Shown in pieces: positions 37,067-50,238 of a DNA stretch of 64,000 bases. The translations under genes and the position numbers were made by a program. Numbering within the stretch: position 1 is the stretch's first letter; each line of letters opens with the position of its first letter. Source of the stretch: Tyto alba (Eukaryota; Chordata; Aves; Strigiformes; Tytonidae). The notes below the pieces were generated by a model. The model saw nothing but the letters and a program-made list of their open reading frames with translations. It was not told the origin of the DNA and searched no databases. The stretch lies in NCBI RefSeq assembly GCF_018691265.1, contig NW_024881313.1, positions 5,168,501 to 5,232,500 on the forward strand. Direction: 5' to 3'.

Positions 37067-37750
37067 GGAGTTCTTTGGTCACTGATTTCTGTCAAGACTA
37101 CCTGACTAATTCAGTGAGTTTAGGTCAATGTTGAGACTAAGGCCTTATTGCTTTTAATAAGCCATTTTTATTATAAGCCTAAGCATCATGTTTGTTATTT
37201 TTATTCATAGAATTTTCATTAGAGATCTGTGCCCGAGAGCTATGCATCACTCATTACATGACAATAGATACATTATGCTTGTTATAAATCATGAGAATTT
37301 GGGGACAAATTTGACCTGATGTAGTCTACAGTATTAGTTCATTAAATGATAACGTTGGGTTTATAGCCCCTGCATCTGTGTGGGGAACTGGAAGTGTAAG
37401 CTAATGCAGGGAGAGAAGCACAGTATACCCTTAATTTCAGTCTATGCTTCTCCGTCTTAATGCAAACAATCAATCATGATAGAAGGAAGCATGATTCCGA
37501 TCCTTTCCCCACTGAGGTCAAGTAGTGACTTTGAAGTGAGAGAACTGGATTCACTGATAGAAATGATAGACAATTAGTGCATGCTGTGTTTAATTGGAAT
37601 GAATGAACTTGATTATTTGTTTCCCAATAAAGCAAAATAAATGGTACATAAATCCATTAATAATGAAGAATCTTTGGTTGCTTCTTTGTTGTTATTTTTG
37701 ATGCTCAGAAGTGGGTCACTCGGTATGTGCATAAACAAAGAAGATAAATG
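37067..37750. other. Non-coding AT-rich DNA
   Basis: No gene. On the plus strand AATAAA at 37,626-37,631 is followed by a T/G-rich stretch at about 37,674-37,700, a possible but unsupported poly(A) site. The TAAT-rich sequence at 37,560-37,660 has the look of a homeodomain-bound or conserved non-coding element, which is unproven. Confidence 0.4.
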
Positions 37751-37751
37751 G

Positions 37752-37971
37752 CTAGAAGAGGAATGAATTTTCCATAACCTGATTAAAGGATACGTCTGGC
37801 TCCTCGGAGAATGTTATAGTGCTTAATGATTTTGTTGTTGCTGTTCTTAATGTGTCTAATGTTTGCTGTTTAAGAAAATCAAGAAAAATGTTAAAAGGTT
37901 GCTCCAGAAGGGAGCTGTCAGCCAGGAGGAGGAGATAGCCTTGTTTAGCCAACAAATTATCCACTGGCAAA
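37752..37971 (-). other. Coding-like segment with two strong 3' splice sites
   Basis: On the minus strand an excellent acceptor, CTTCTCTCCCTCTTCAG, gives an exon start at 37,971. A second strong one (a T-rich tract ending CTTAAACAG) gives a start at 37,865. Both lead into the same open frame, which ends with TAG at 37,754-37,752. The peptide is Ser/Thr-rich, including ATTKSLSTITFSEEPDVSF, preceded by a hydrophobic part. A weak donor-like CAG/GTTATG occurs at 37,779, which would make an 87-base phase-0 exon from the second acceptor. The frame lies about 800 bases upstream, in transcript order, of the coding-like segment at 37.0 kb on the same strand. No family was recognised. Confidence 0.2.
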
Positions 37972-37999
37972 CTGAAGAGGGAGAGAAGAGCCCTCCCAT

Positions 38000-40900
38000 T
38001 CCCAGTCCAGGGTAAAACCTCACTGGATCTAAAATGAGGGGCCACTAACAGGTGCAATGTGACCCCCAAAACCCTGCTCGCCTGGCTGCAGCCTGGATCC
38101 GCAGCTGGAGCATGCATGGTGCAACAGTGTGCACGCAAGCTTCAGGTACATGCCCCCTGGCAAGCGGAAGAAATCCCAGCAGCCTCAATTTAGATGTACA
38201 CCTATAGACACAAGGTGCCTCATTTTTCAGCATCCTTTTCCCCAGAACTGAACATCATTGCTACTGAGAGCCAGAGTATCCTTACGCTGGACAATACCAG
38301 GCCTTGCATACATGGTCTGACCTTGAGTGCCCTTGCATCCTGTGCTTAGGAAACTAGGTTGAGCCTCTTCGCTGCCTGCCTCCTCACAATTCATATATGA
38401 CAAGAAATGAGTCTCCGGCATGGTGTTGCTGCCACATGCAAGCCACGGAGCTGGCACTCCCCCAGGGTGGGCTGTCGTCCCATAGCAATGCCCCTGAGCC
38501 TCCCCATCCCCGGAAACCCTTGCAGGGAAGAGACCAAAACCAACTTGCTGTTAGCCCAACATGATGGGTTGATGTCCTGATACAAATTCAGATGTGAATG
38601 TCCCTGGATCCCACTGGTTAAGTACAGGCTCTGCAGCCCCGTCGATTTGCACCAGTTCCTGGTATCAGCACCCCCGAATCACTGCACAAAGTCCACTTTT
38701 CTACCCATCTGTTTTATCAAAATCCAGGTGTTCCCAGGATAGCGTGTGCTTTTTTGGCAGTGACTGTGAGACTAGACTTAAAATACTATGGGTTGTGTTA
38801 TTATTTTAGCATGCTATTAGTACAGTTCTGTGCAGTGCAAACTAGGGGAGGCAATTGGCAGATGCTAAGAGATTGTAGCAACAAAAGTTGAGAAAAGATG
38901 CATCGATAAAGAAAAGACAGTTACTTAGCCTGAAGGGCTTTCTGCCTGTCAATTTGTGAAAGTCTGCTACAGACAAATGCAGCCATGAGAATCCCTAAAA
39001 GAGAAGGCTCAAAAAAGTCCATATAATACCGTACGAAGGCTTTGTAGTGTGAAACGACAAGGACCTTAACCAGAGCATCTGCTATTAATGTTCCCTGAAA
39101 TGACAGTTAGGAGGATGATGACAGTAATAATGCACCTTTGAAGGATAAAGCCTTTATTAAGGAAAAATTAACAAAATTAATTCCTAGTATGACTCAGTAA
39201 TTTGTCTAGGGTCACACAAAGGTTGAATTTCTCTCCCTTTAGAGTCAATACTTTTCAAGAGTCCGCATCTCCTTAAGAAAAGAAGCTCTATTTATTTCTT
39301 GCAGATCTGTTTGCACTTTGTATAGCTACTGCCATATTATCATCAACCCAGTCTTTGTTAGCTAAGGATCCTTCTCACATCTCTCACCATTTTAGTTCCC
39401 ATAACAACAGAATACATTTGTAATATGGAAACTCATCTTCTCTGAAGCCTGTTGGGGTAAGATTGTTTCCTCCAATTAAAAAGAAGCTTGTAGCACACTA
39501 GAGGTTTGTGCAAACCTGAAAACTTGTGGTAGCATGGTAGGTGATGTGATGAAAAGTGCTTAATTTTCATATTTAAACTTAAACAACATCTTCAGGTGAA
39601 GCAACAATTTCAAACGCCTGCAGCTTTTGGCTTTGGTATAGCCAGAAATTGCGATACCATATCTGCATTTTCTAATTAAGATATGAAATGCATGGTTTTG
39701 AAAGTGTCTTTTTAGATTCCAACAAATTCATTGTGTGTTTATGGAAACATACAGCCATACCAAAGTTGGCTAGCCTAGCAAGGTTTATCTTCAGCCGATA
39801 GCTCTTTCCCTGAATTCAATACTGCAGGCACAATTTAATGCAAACCCAATTTATGACTTAATGCTCCAGGGACCATAGTGGGAGATTGTTACATTATTCT
39901 TTTCTAATCCTATTTGTGTTTTAATTTGCTAAGTCTGTAATGAGGTGCATGCCTTGAATAGATTCAAGATCTTTCACATTGCTTTTGACTTTGTTTAATA
40001 TAATAGATTGTACAGTTTGCATTCAGAATTGAGGTGTTCAAGTCAGTACTATCTCTTCATTTTCAAAACTAGAGTGGATAAAATTATGTTCTGAAAGTAA
40101 TTGTATCCATGTTTCCTTGTTTATCACTTAATGGTTTATTTCCTGTTATAATTTTCTGTTACAATATGTGAGGTCACAAAAATCAATTCTCAGTGGACTC
40201 TGACTTGACTGTTTGAAATTACTCCCCAAAAGACTCTGAAAATATTACAGAGAAAATAAAGCACTGGGTAGTAAGTGGCTGGCTATACTGATTCTTTTGT
40301 ATTATTGCTTCTTTGATTTTTTGTGCTGGTGAAACTCTGGTAGAAATATAGAGAAATGGAATAAAATATCAGCTACAAGAGATACACAGGTGATGATAAT
40401 CAACATACCTCTATTTTTGCTAATGATTTATGGTGATAAATCTACTCCAATATACCCAGAGCATTTTTGCTCTAAAATTTATTGTCTGTGATTCCAGTTG
40501 CCATTCATCTACATGGAGAATAGAAATCCAATTTCAGATAATTTCTTGATTTTAACTTTGTTTTGATTTTGTTTGGAAGAGAAAGAAAGAAAAAAATCCC
40601 ACTAAATATTTGATTTTATTTGAATGACCGTATTATAAAACATACTGTACCACAAAAACGTAACAATTCAGAAACAAAAAAGTATTTGAAAAGGAACAAT
40701 TCAATGCCTTGCCTCAAAATGTCCAGGGAGGGAGGGAGGGAGGGAGGGAGAAAGGAAGAAAGGAAGGAAGGAAGGAAGGAAGGCTGTCACAATAATTTGG
40801 ATTTTAAGAGGACTCTTTTTTAGACAGCATGCAGTACTAACAACATCTTTTCTGATTGGTTCTCCTTGCTGTGTCATAGAAATCTGTGTCCTGAGTCCTC

Positions 40901-42985
40901 TTCCACCTGTAAGAGCCATACCAGGAAGAAATCAGGTTTTTTGTTCCAAAGCATGGTCAGAGACATTTGCTGTTTTCTGAGCTCTGGCACTGTAGGAATC
41001 TCTATCAAACTCACAAAATGTAGCTAGAGCAGCTACAGCATCACTGATCCAAAATGAGCTGTGGGTAGACACTCCACAGAGTACAGGAAACAGTGTTTGC
41101 ACTCCTGCTCATCTCTCGGTGTTTAGTACCGGTGTCAGTTCTCTTCTGGATGAACCCAGTGAGGACACGTGCCAGCTGAATGCCTTCTTGCAATACCAGT
41201 CAGCCATTCTTCTTGATTACCTAGGTAATTCTGGGTACTTTCTCCCACGCTTTTCTTTCCTGGATATTGTTTTGCCTGTATCTATGCCCTTGGGAACAGA
41301 GAGAAGCCCCAAAAGTCCAGGATTTTATCAAAATCAAAAGACGAGGGTAATCTTTTCCCATATTATTGTCAAAACCTGGCGTTTATTGCAACAGCACAGC
41401 ACAATCACCCCTTATGAGTTGAAAATGCAGGAGTCCAAATATGCCTTGGAATAGTGAAAGCTCTTGTAATTTAATTTCTTTTTCAAGTATGCTTTCTGTT
41501 CACTTTCCACATAGCCTTGAGGACTAATAAATCAGAATAATGGAAAGCTTACAGAAATCTTGCATCATATTAAAAGCTGCTTTTAATTTGTGAAACCTCC
41601 ACTCATGCCAACAGATTCTTCAGCTCCTTATTTCATCAAAGCGAGTGTGAAGGAACTCCAGGCATCCTCAAATTTCAGGAGAAGGAGAATGAGGAGTTTG
41701 GATTCATATCTCTGGCTCTGAGCAGATGGGTGCTGGATCAACTGCTGCAATACCCTTATTTTCCATTTTGGATGCAGCTAAAATCTCTCATAAACTTGAT
41801 TTTGGCAAATCCAGACAGCAAGAAACTCCTAAGCACCAGCGAGGCCCTACACTGTCTGGCATTTTTAAGCTCTGAGAAAGTATCTGTGGGTATAACCATA
41901 TCATCCAAGGCAACTCCAACCCCATCCTTGGTTTGATACCTAACATAAAGCCTGAAACTAGTAAATACCTTACAGGTAAACTAAAGCAGTCTTTATTTCA
42001 GATGACTGAGAATGAAAAATGAGTTTAACCAGAATAACCCTTGGTTAAGAGCAATTATTTTTGGATGCAGTGCTAATTTGTTACAGTGCATCTGCTCCCA
42101 CTCACACTGGGTAGTGTCTGGTGACAATATTGATGAGAATGACACAAGGGGAACGTACATGGGCTTTACTTGGGGGATGAAGTAGCATATCCACAGACAT
42201 AACGTATAGAAAACACCCAAGTCTAGATGGATAATTTTCAGATAGTCTTCTTCACAGACCATGGGTGGCCTTTGGAGAACTTTTTGGATCATCTGGAGAA
42301 TAAAATAAATTCTTTTTTTTAATTACTGGGGTTCCTGATACCAGGACTGGTGCAAACCCCCAATATTGCTTCATTGAATCTTGCTGTGGCACAAAAAAAA
42401 ACCCCAACAAACTAAACCAAAACAAGTATGCAAGCTGTGTGGTGTCTTCCTCCAGCAGACATGACAAAAGTGATTTTCAAAATTGGAGCTGGATGGTTTT
42501 CAGGAAGGGCTGCTGGTCATGAGCTAGAGGAGGAGCCCATCGGATCCACGGGAGAAACTTAAAAATGGCACTCCTGACTGACATGCACTTCATGCTCCTG
42601 CTATCGCCCAAATAGTGACTGGATTAAGAGCACTGGAGCTCCAATTAGTCCCTTCAGACACCTTTAAAGGGTTAAGTGGCATTCAGCATCTAACCCTCAG
42701 CCGTGTGTGCTGCAGGCAGGTGGAATCTCACCCCACGTGGGTTCCCAGGGAAAGGGCATGAGGGCTTCTGAAGTGGATCTTTGGTGAAAATTAGATGCTT
42801 GATTCCAACAGTGCAATGCTGGAAACCTTTTTACAGCTTCCGCCTTGCCTAAATCCATCAGTGCCGCCTCTCTATTTCACTTTCACGCAGAGTTATGCCT
42901 CTCTACTCTGCCCTGACCTAGCCAGATTGAGAAATTAGATAAACTTCCACATTAGTCCCCAGAGGGCAACCTTCAGACATGACTA
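38000..42985. other. Non-coding DNA, nothing recognised
   Basis: Mostly AT-rich, long intervals with stops in all frames, especially 38,820-40,600. It contains the purine microsatellite at 40,725-40,783 and an A-rich/CCAAAAC tract at 42,393-42,424. Short open frames at 41,119-41,454 and 41,730-41,936 have no domain. Confidence 0.6.
40725..40783. repeat. (GGGA)n then (GGAA)n purine microsatellite
   Basis: About 59 bases of purines. Tandem GGGA units (40,725-40,750) change into GGAA units (to 40,783). Such tracts can form triplex DNA, and GGAA arrays can bind ETS factors. Its open frames on both strands (Lys/Glu/Gly-rich or Phe/Leu/Pro-rich) are artefacts. Confidence 0.95.
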
Positions 42986-42989
42986 ACAC

Positions 42990-43110
42990 ACCACTGGGAC
43001 CAGCCTGTGCTTAGCCGGCTACTTCACTGCTGTAGAAGATGTGAGTTTGAATCTTCTCAGGCAGAGGAAAGAGCTGAATGCTTATTTCCCGCTCCCTGGG
43101 TAAGTGCTCT
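42990..43110. repeat. Possible ancient SINE-like repeat relic
   Basis: The stretch around 43,030-43,110 contains GAGTTTGAATC, close to the tRNA B-box motif GGTTCGAATC, then caggcagaggaaagagctga and ctccctgggtaagtgctctg. This word order resembles an old tRNA-related interspersed repeat of amniotes as I remember it. It is short and diverged, and no A box or tail is clear. Confidence 0.3.
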
Positions 43111-44752
43111 GCCACCCGTTTTTTATATAAAAGCAGGGCATGATGCACTTCTCATATGTTCTTATCTACAAGAAAGCAGTAGCAGCAGCTACCCCTCTTT
43201 CTTCCAAAATTTCCTGTGGACCCCAGAATAGTCAGTGTGTTCATTTCCTCTTGAAAATGTCCATTGGACTTAGACCACCTAGGGTTTTTAGTCAGAGAAG
43301 AGCTCAGTTTCTAAGTCTCAGTCAGTCCTGGGCCAAGTGCTGAGCTGCTAAGGGTGGAAAACACAACCCGAGGGGCAAGGATGGAGGATACATGCCTTCA
43401 CAGTTGGGCGACAATCAAGCAGGGATTTAGGCTTGTGTGTTACACATTACCTGAAGATGGGTTTCCTCTTAACATCAGCCTTCTAATGGTTAGATTCCTC
43501 AGTTACGCTCATCTTAACTTCTTGAGCCGTCAGAGAGAGATGGACACTTCCCAAGGTGGACTCACTTATCAAAGGACACTCACCTTTGCTTGATCCAGGC
43601 ACCTCAGGACATAGTTTCACTTTTCTCTGGAAGCAGCATGGGTTTAAATCTCCTCATCCTTCCCCATGCACATTTGCAGCTCATGTTGGCTGCCCCAGCC
43701 ACCACAGGGCTTTCAGGCTGTCTTCTAAGATGGGACAGTGAAATTCTCTTAAAGCAAACCAGGAATTTCATATACTGCTGCCCCTGTCATGTTGAGGTTC
43801 AGTTTTGACTTCCTTTTGTTTAAGACTGTGCAGACAGAGGAACTGGCTTTCTGTGATGGTAGGAAAAAACAGTATGAGAGGATGAGGGAAGGATGTCTCT
43901 TACCTGCTAGTGTCTTAGGAGGCATTTATGAGAGGACACATCTTGTTTATTATGTGAGGTGCATATTAAAGCATTAGAATAAATCTGTGACATGATGGTT
44001 GTCAGTGTGTGGCAAAGAGCAATCTCACAGTGGCAGCGCAGTCGGTAGAGCCTATGGGACCCTGTGTCTGAAGAACGGAGAGTGCTGAAGCTATGGAAGA
44101 ATCCCAACAGATAGCAGAAAAATGCACTTGCAGAGAGCAGCCAATGCACATTTGGCCAGGGATTATTTCCCATAATGGGCTAGGAGGGCTGCGGTGCCCT
44201 TCCTCACCTCACTCACTAATTAGTCCTGCCCTCACGCTCCGGGTCGCACACCCCAAGGGGGCCAGGCACCTGCACAGCACACCACCACCCATTTTCACTC
44301 ACACTTCACACCAGTAAGAGGCACCTCTCACCTGCAGGTCACAGAAGCTGATGTTGCTTTAATGCTAGAAAATCACGCTGCTGCAGACCATGGAGAGACA
44401 GGCAGGGAAGCACTTCCAACAGTGAAAAAAAAAAAAATCAGTGTCCACAAGATAAAATGTGTTCAGTGGGTAATACAGTGCCTGCATGCTAAAACTCCTG
44501 GAGGTAATTAGACTTCATTTTTGCATATGCTTATTGCTTAGTCTCAAGTATATTTTTCCTAAAAGCATTACATAGTTTGTTATAATTCCTTGAAGACAGA
44601 AAGCATCCATTTCTCCACAAGTAAAATCAGATATTTGTGTTTGCTTCTTTATATAGATGTATGTAGAAAAGTGTGGTTGTACATCTATATCTCTCTGTTG
44701 AACATAATAATGTGCTATAGAGGTATCTAACCTTATAGTGGTTATTAAAATT

Positions 44753-44773
44753 AAAAAAAAAAAAAAAAAAAAA
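44753..44773 (+). repeat. Poly(A) tract (21 A)
   Basis: Twenty-one consecutive A after an ATTAAAATT lead-in. No retrocopy or SINE body was recognised upstream. Confidence 0.95.
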
Positions 44774-47700
44774 GAAGGACAGCTGTTAGGTGCTCTTTCC
44801 AGAAAACTTAGACAGTGGTAGCTGACATTTATCATGGCACAGGCATGTATTAGCCAAAATAATACTTTAACAGTTTTTTAGTACCCGACTATATGTTCTG
44901 TTATAAGGAATAGCAAATGTTTAATCATAAATATTTTAATGGCTTCAGGGATTCATGGTATTCAATGACTGTGTTAAATGATAATAATCACATCTGGTTT
45001 ATTACTATAGTAATTCAGCAGCTTCTCTTCAGTAGTTATTTTTTATTATATGTGCTGTGCTACTGTCATGGTCATTTATAGCAGTAATATTTTAAAGTGG
45101 CTCATTTGTTTGTTTAAGGACAGTTTCACAATATATTTCTGTATTAATATACATTTTGTATTATTATTTCCAAGCTGCCACTGGAAAATTGATCCTAGCT
45201 TGTTACGATGAGAGGGGCTGGGACTTGTGCAGAATGCCAACGCCGAGAGAGAGTGACAGAGCAGATGGGTAGTGTACTGGTCTCCACTGGGGCTGTAATT
45301 GCTGTTGAGTTTTATTCATAAATGAAGGGGTTCATTAAGAAATAGTTAACTAATAATAAACATGAGGGGAGGATTTGAATCAGGCAGCACACAGACAGAA
45401 CTAGAAAGAGACAATAGTTAAACAGTCAAAAAGCAACCGAATATGGCCATTTTACACATTATTACCCAATAATACTCCCATTTTTTGCATGCTAGTGCAC
45501 TTATAATAGAGGGACTTTTACTAGAGAGACAAGGGAAAACTGATTGATTTTGCTGATCATTTTATTCAGATACCTGCCCACTCCCAGTCACATGAGAAAG
45601 GTCTCATTTATCTTAATGGGATCACTCATGAGAGTAAAGGTTTGGAGGATCAAGCCATATATCAGCACAAATGGGAAGAAAGTAGCAGGAGTTAGTTATC
45701 AAATTAGAGGAGGGACCACTCGAGACTGAAAAGACCTTCCTGTCATTATTTTCTCCCCTTGGAACCGTGATTTTCTAAAACCTCATGTTCCTCAGGGTGC
45801 TGCTCTTCCTGGCCATGGCATCCTCAGGCATCTGGGATTCAAGTTACTTACATGGAGAAAGTCCCTGGGGAACAAGGAGCACAAAGGAATGTCTCAGAGG
45901 GTGGCATTTGTGAAGATGCAGCAATCTCTCATCAAGCCCTAATAGCACTGATGACTACTCCTTCTCTTAGCAGCTCAACCCTGGAAGGATTTTGTTGAAT
46001 TTAGGGGCAGCAGAGCAGCACCTGGCCATGATGACTTACACCAGAGCTTGCCCTGTATATTGAGACCTAGCATTGCCTCTATAGCCAGTATGGAATAATT
46101 GGGTACAATATTTATGGGTGTGAAAGATATAAATAAAGGCAATTTGTTAATGATGCCTGGGAAATAAAAACTGGTAGATCAAGGGTTAACTTCTTGCTCT
46201 CATTTTTTTGCTCCTTTCTCTCTCTTTCCCCTCCCGTTCCCACTTTTAATGACCTGGTGAAGGAAGCTCTGTTTAGTTCAGCAAAACCTCTCCACTGTCC
46301 CACCACACAAGATGTATTGAATTGTTGCAGCAAAAGTTAAAAGGAAACTAAGGACAATTGTTAGTGCTTCTTTCCTGCTCCATTTTCTAGCTGGTTTGAT
46401 TGGTTGGTGGGCTGAGGGAAATGGCTTTTATAGCGCTGAATGATGAATGACTCTGAAATAGTCTGTAACCAGAAGTGCCGACTGACATGCTGCTGATTTA
46501 ACTGACATACAGGGTTATGTTTGTATAGAGTCACTTAAATAAACATGTGTTAGGCTGGAGCCAGCTATGCCAGCACTTCTTTGCTTCCCCTCCACCCTCC
46601 ATTTATCACTAAAAGATAACGGTAATGATTTGATCTTCCTATCAGTCATTCATTATATTAATTAATTCAAATGTAATTGTTTTAAATGCCTCTCCATTGC
46701 TGTGGGTACTTTGTACAGCACTTAAAACACACACACTATCACAGGATAGAATAAATCCTCAATAAAAAGATATACTCATCAAACAGTCTCCTTCAAACTA
46801 GCAGTCCCTTTCATCCCGCAATTATCTCCTTAGCTTTCAAAGCAGCCTCTCCCTAAATGCTCCAGAAAATAAATGGGTCCAGAAGCTTGACAAGGAGTTC
46901 AACTAATCCTGGCTGTTAAAAAAGAGCCAAAGCAAATTCCTCAGAGAAAAAGCTCTTCTAGGAGGTTTCCCCTTTCCTCTACTCTTACTTACCTTTGTGC
47001 AATGCTTGTTCCTTTGTGACTTTCTGTGAAGCTTCATCAAACCTTATAAAGGTCTTTGTTCCTCTTTATGGCTTTTTTTGTCTCCCAAGTGAACTGCAGA
47101 AATAAATTTACAGCCTAAGCTTTAAAAATAACTATACCGGCATTGAAACCCACACTTCTGTGTGATTATAGTAGGCAAGTCAGTATGTAACAATCTGTTG
47201 TTAATGTGTAAATAAGGGAAGAGTGCAAAACCAGGATAAGAATTTATGCAAAGGCCCTTCTGCTGAGTAGTTCTTCCACTTGGCTTTGGGATCCCCAGCT
47301 GACCTAACACTCAGCAAAGGTTTATTGCAAGATTCAGATGGGCTTAAATTCTAATAACTCACACTTTGGAAATACATGGTTTCTCAAAATGGCAGTGTGA
47401 GATAGCATCTATTGTAAGACTGTGGTTTAGGCACACACGGATGGACTTCTTTCACATGAGGGAGTAAATGTAATTTTTAAATTCTGTTAATTGTATTTAC
47501 CCTGATTTTGTTCTAATAGTCTATTTGTTTATTTCCCATCGCTGCGCACTGAGAGTGAACTCTGCCTCGCCACAGCCAGTCCCCAATTTCAGTAGCAGCC
47601 TCCACATTCCATAGCAGCACAAAAGATTACCTACCCAAATTAGAGAAAAACTGGATAAAATAACGCATTGGCTTGTTCACCTTAAACATCATCTGATATT

Positions 47701-49878
47701 GCTGGGTTGTATAAAATACTCCAGGTCTGAGTCACCACTAAGCCTCTCCCTGGGCTTGCCCACGGATGAATAAGACCATCTGTTTTCAGACCATTCTGCC
47801 CATGCTGCCATACAGAGTAGAGGACAAATGCACCCTGCTAGTGACCATGGCAAATGGTCACTATTTTAAATGCACTCAGTTACTAGATGCAGAAAACCCT
47901 CCTAGCTCTCTCCAAGATGCTAGCCCACACCCAAGCCTTCAGAGCAGTCTTGGAAAAGGCTTCCTAATCCTGGCGTAGCTGAAGTAAAGAGAAAAGGAGC
48001 TGGCGACTGGCTTCAGCGCCGTTTGAAGTCAACTCTTGGGGCAGAAGCAGAGGGATGGAAAGGAAAGCTCTACAAAGCCTTCTGGGCCCCACCTGCCTCC
48101 ACTTTTGCCTCCATCCAGCTGAGCTGGGAAGCCCTGGCAGCTGGCGGGAGCTTCCCCAAACTTGTACCACCTGCCACTCACACCCCCATGCTTCAGATAA
48201 GTCAAATGGAAAGCTAATTCTTTAAAAACACATGGTGGGTTTGTGGTGTGAATCAAAACCGGGGGCAAATCGCTTTAGCTGCTCTGGAGGGCTTTGGTTC
48301 CAGTCTCAAATGGCTGTTTAAATATGGTGGTGCCTCGCCCTTTTCCTTGCTTGGTCAAGGCACCCGGGTGCCTATTGCCTTACTGTACTCTGAGCTCTCT
48401 TTAATGACGTCAACCCAATCCTTGAGATGAGATTGTTAATTAACCCACCCCCCTTCTTCTCCTTTGTCTGAAAAATGGCCTCTTGTGCTGGAGACCTGAA
48501 GAATTACAGGACATAGCAGTAGCTGTTGCATTTAATATCTTGGTGGTGGTGTGATGGATTTAGCGCGCCCTTGTCTGGCTATTTGGATTCTGGAGAACAC
48601 TGTATGCCTGATTTCTATCAGGTCTAAGCACTGTCTCACTGGGGGCCTAAATTACATGACAGAACCCCTTTAAGGAAAAAGGAAAATGAATACCACCCTC
48701 TATAAATTAGCTGGAACAAACAAACTAGTTGCTCAAAGTTACTGTACTCTTGCCAGGAGTCATAAACTAGCTAGCTGTGTTTAAGAAAAGTAAAAACTGT
48801 TTTTCCTACCATGGAATAAACAGTCTCTGGGTTCTATTCCTAACCACAAATGGCAAATGTATGCAACTCTCCAAGAACCAAATTCTGCTCACTTTCCAAA
48901 TTCACTTAATCTCCACTCCTTGGGGATTAATTAACTCAACGGGGAAGCCAACACTGAAGTTGGAATAGAGGTGTTTTTTGAAGTAAGTGCTGTTCTGTTC
49001 ACCTAAAGAAGCTGCCTTGCTGAGGCCAGCCGAAAAATCTGCGGTATTTAACTTAAATGTTCCTGTTTTCCAGTTTTGCAAGTAAGGTCTTCATTTTGAG
49101 TGTGATGCAAGAAATAGATACTGGGCACAGATATGACCATCTTTTAAGTGAGAGGGAAAGCATTTATCTACCTCCAGAATTAATTGCATAGATTTCTAAA
49201 CAAACCACAGAGCGAGCATACATTCACAGAGCATACACAGTATACAGTGTGCTGTGGGGAATGAGTTTTTCAGCTTTTACATGGAAAAAGCTAATATTCC
49301 AGTCCAGAATTCAAAAAAAAAACAGAGGGATTGGATCATCACATTCACCACTAGGAGTTGCTGCCTGATCTACACAGTCTTCTGGCAGTGAAACCCACCG
49401 GGAGACCCAGTATTCCTCCATGACCCATCACTTGCAGACAAAGGCAGGGAGTGTGCGATATGCCTTCAGAGGGCCCATTCCTCACCCCACCATAGACAGC
49501 CCACAGAGACACCACTGTGAGTTCAGCCGGGGTACCTGGCTGCTGCAGGACATTTGTTGTTCAGCTATATAACTCCGTCCTAAAAGTCTCTATCAGGCTG
49601 GTTTCAGATTTCCCTTTAAGGGCATCACCATGTTGTGCAGGTCAAACTGATCAACCCCACATCTATGTAAGCACAGCCTTCGGCATCTGTGAAGTGAAAA
49701 AGACCCACAGCAATGCCAAATACTGCTGAGAGATGTTTGTAACATGAATTGGAATTTAACTGAGGCTGAACAGAGATCAACAAACTCATTTTGCTTTGTG
49801 CAAGAGTCCTCTTATATTCTTCTCACACAGGTGAAAGATAAGGGCTTCCCTCACCAATTCTCTGTGCTGCTGGTTAAA

Positions 49879-50238
49879 CTAAAGCCTTAAGATTTCTATT
49901 CCAGGACAACACAGATCTGGGAAAAAATAACTGGAATATAGTATAGTTTGTTCAAGCTCTTTACTTTCTCCCCACATCCACATGACATATCTCTTGCCCG
50001 TGCCTACAGGCAAATGTGTAGGGAGCTGCCACAGGCTGGAAAATAAAAGTATGCCTTCATAAGAGAAAGTGAGGTCAGTAAAGGACTTTTTCCTGGCTAC
50101 AGACTCAATAGCAGGTAATATAATGAGAAACCTCTTGAAAACACAAATGAACTCCAATGTTGTTGAGGGAGCCTTAGGATTCACCAATATTTTCTCTAGC
50201 ATTTTCACTGCAGCAAGAATACCAAGAGGCAGAGTCAT
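49879..50238 (-). other. Possible exon with strong acceptor, unidentified
   Basis: A 119-codon minus-strand frame. At 50,207 a strong acceptor (CTCTGCCTCTTGGTATTCTTGCTGCAG, quoted in two parts as CTCTGCCTCTTGG and TATTCTTGCTGCAG) opens into MLEKILVNPKAPSTTLEF and further protein-like sequence. No good donor was found, only weak GT sites. The plus strand over the same bases (50,069-50,263) is also open and protein-like, with a donor-like AATAGCAG/GTAATA at about 50,114, so at most one reading can be real. No family was recognised. Confidence 0.13.

Noticed and set aside
37206..37230. ATTCATAGAATTTTCATTAG as another CR1 terminus
   Set aside because: Only one octamer-like word matches; the flanking sequence does not follow CR1.
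40620..40919. Frames over the purine microsatellite
   Set aside because: Low-complexity translation of GGGA/GGAA repeats on both strands.
44020..44110. tRNA-like string GCAGTCGGTAGAGC resembling an A box
   Set aside because: No B box at the right distance and no cloverleaf could be drawn.
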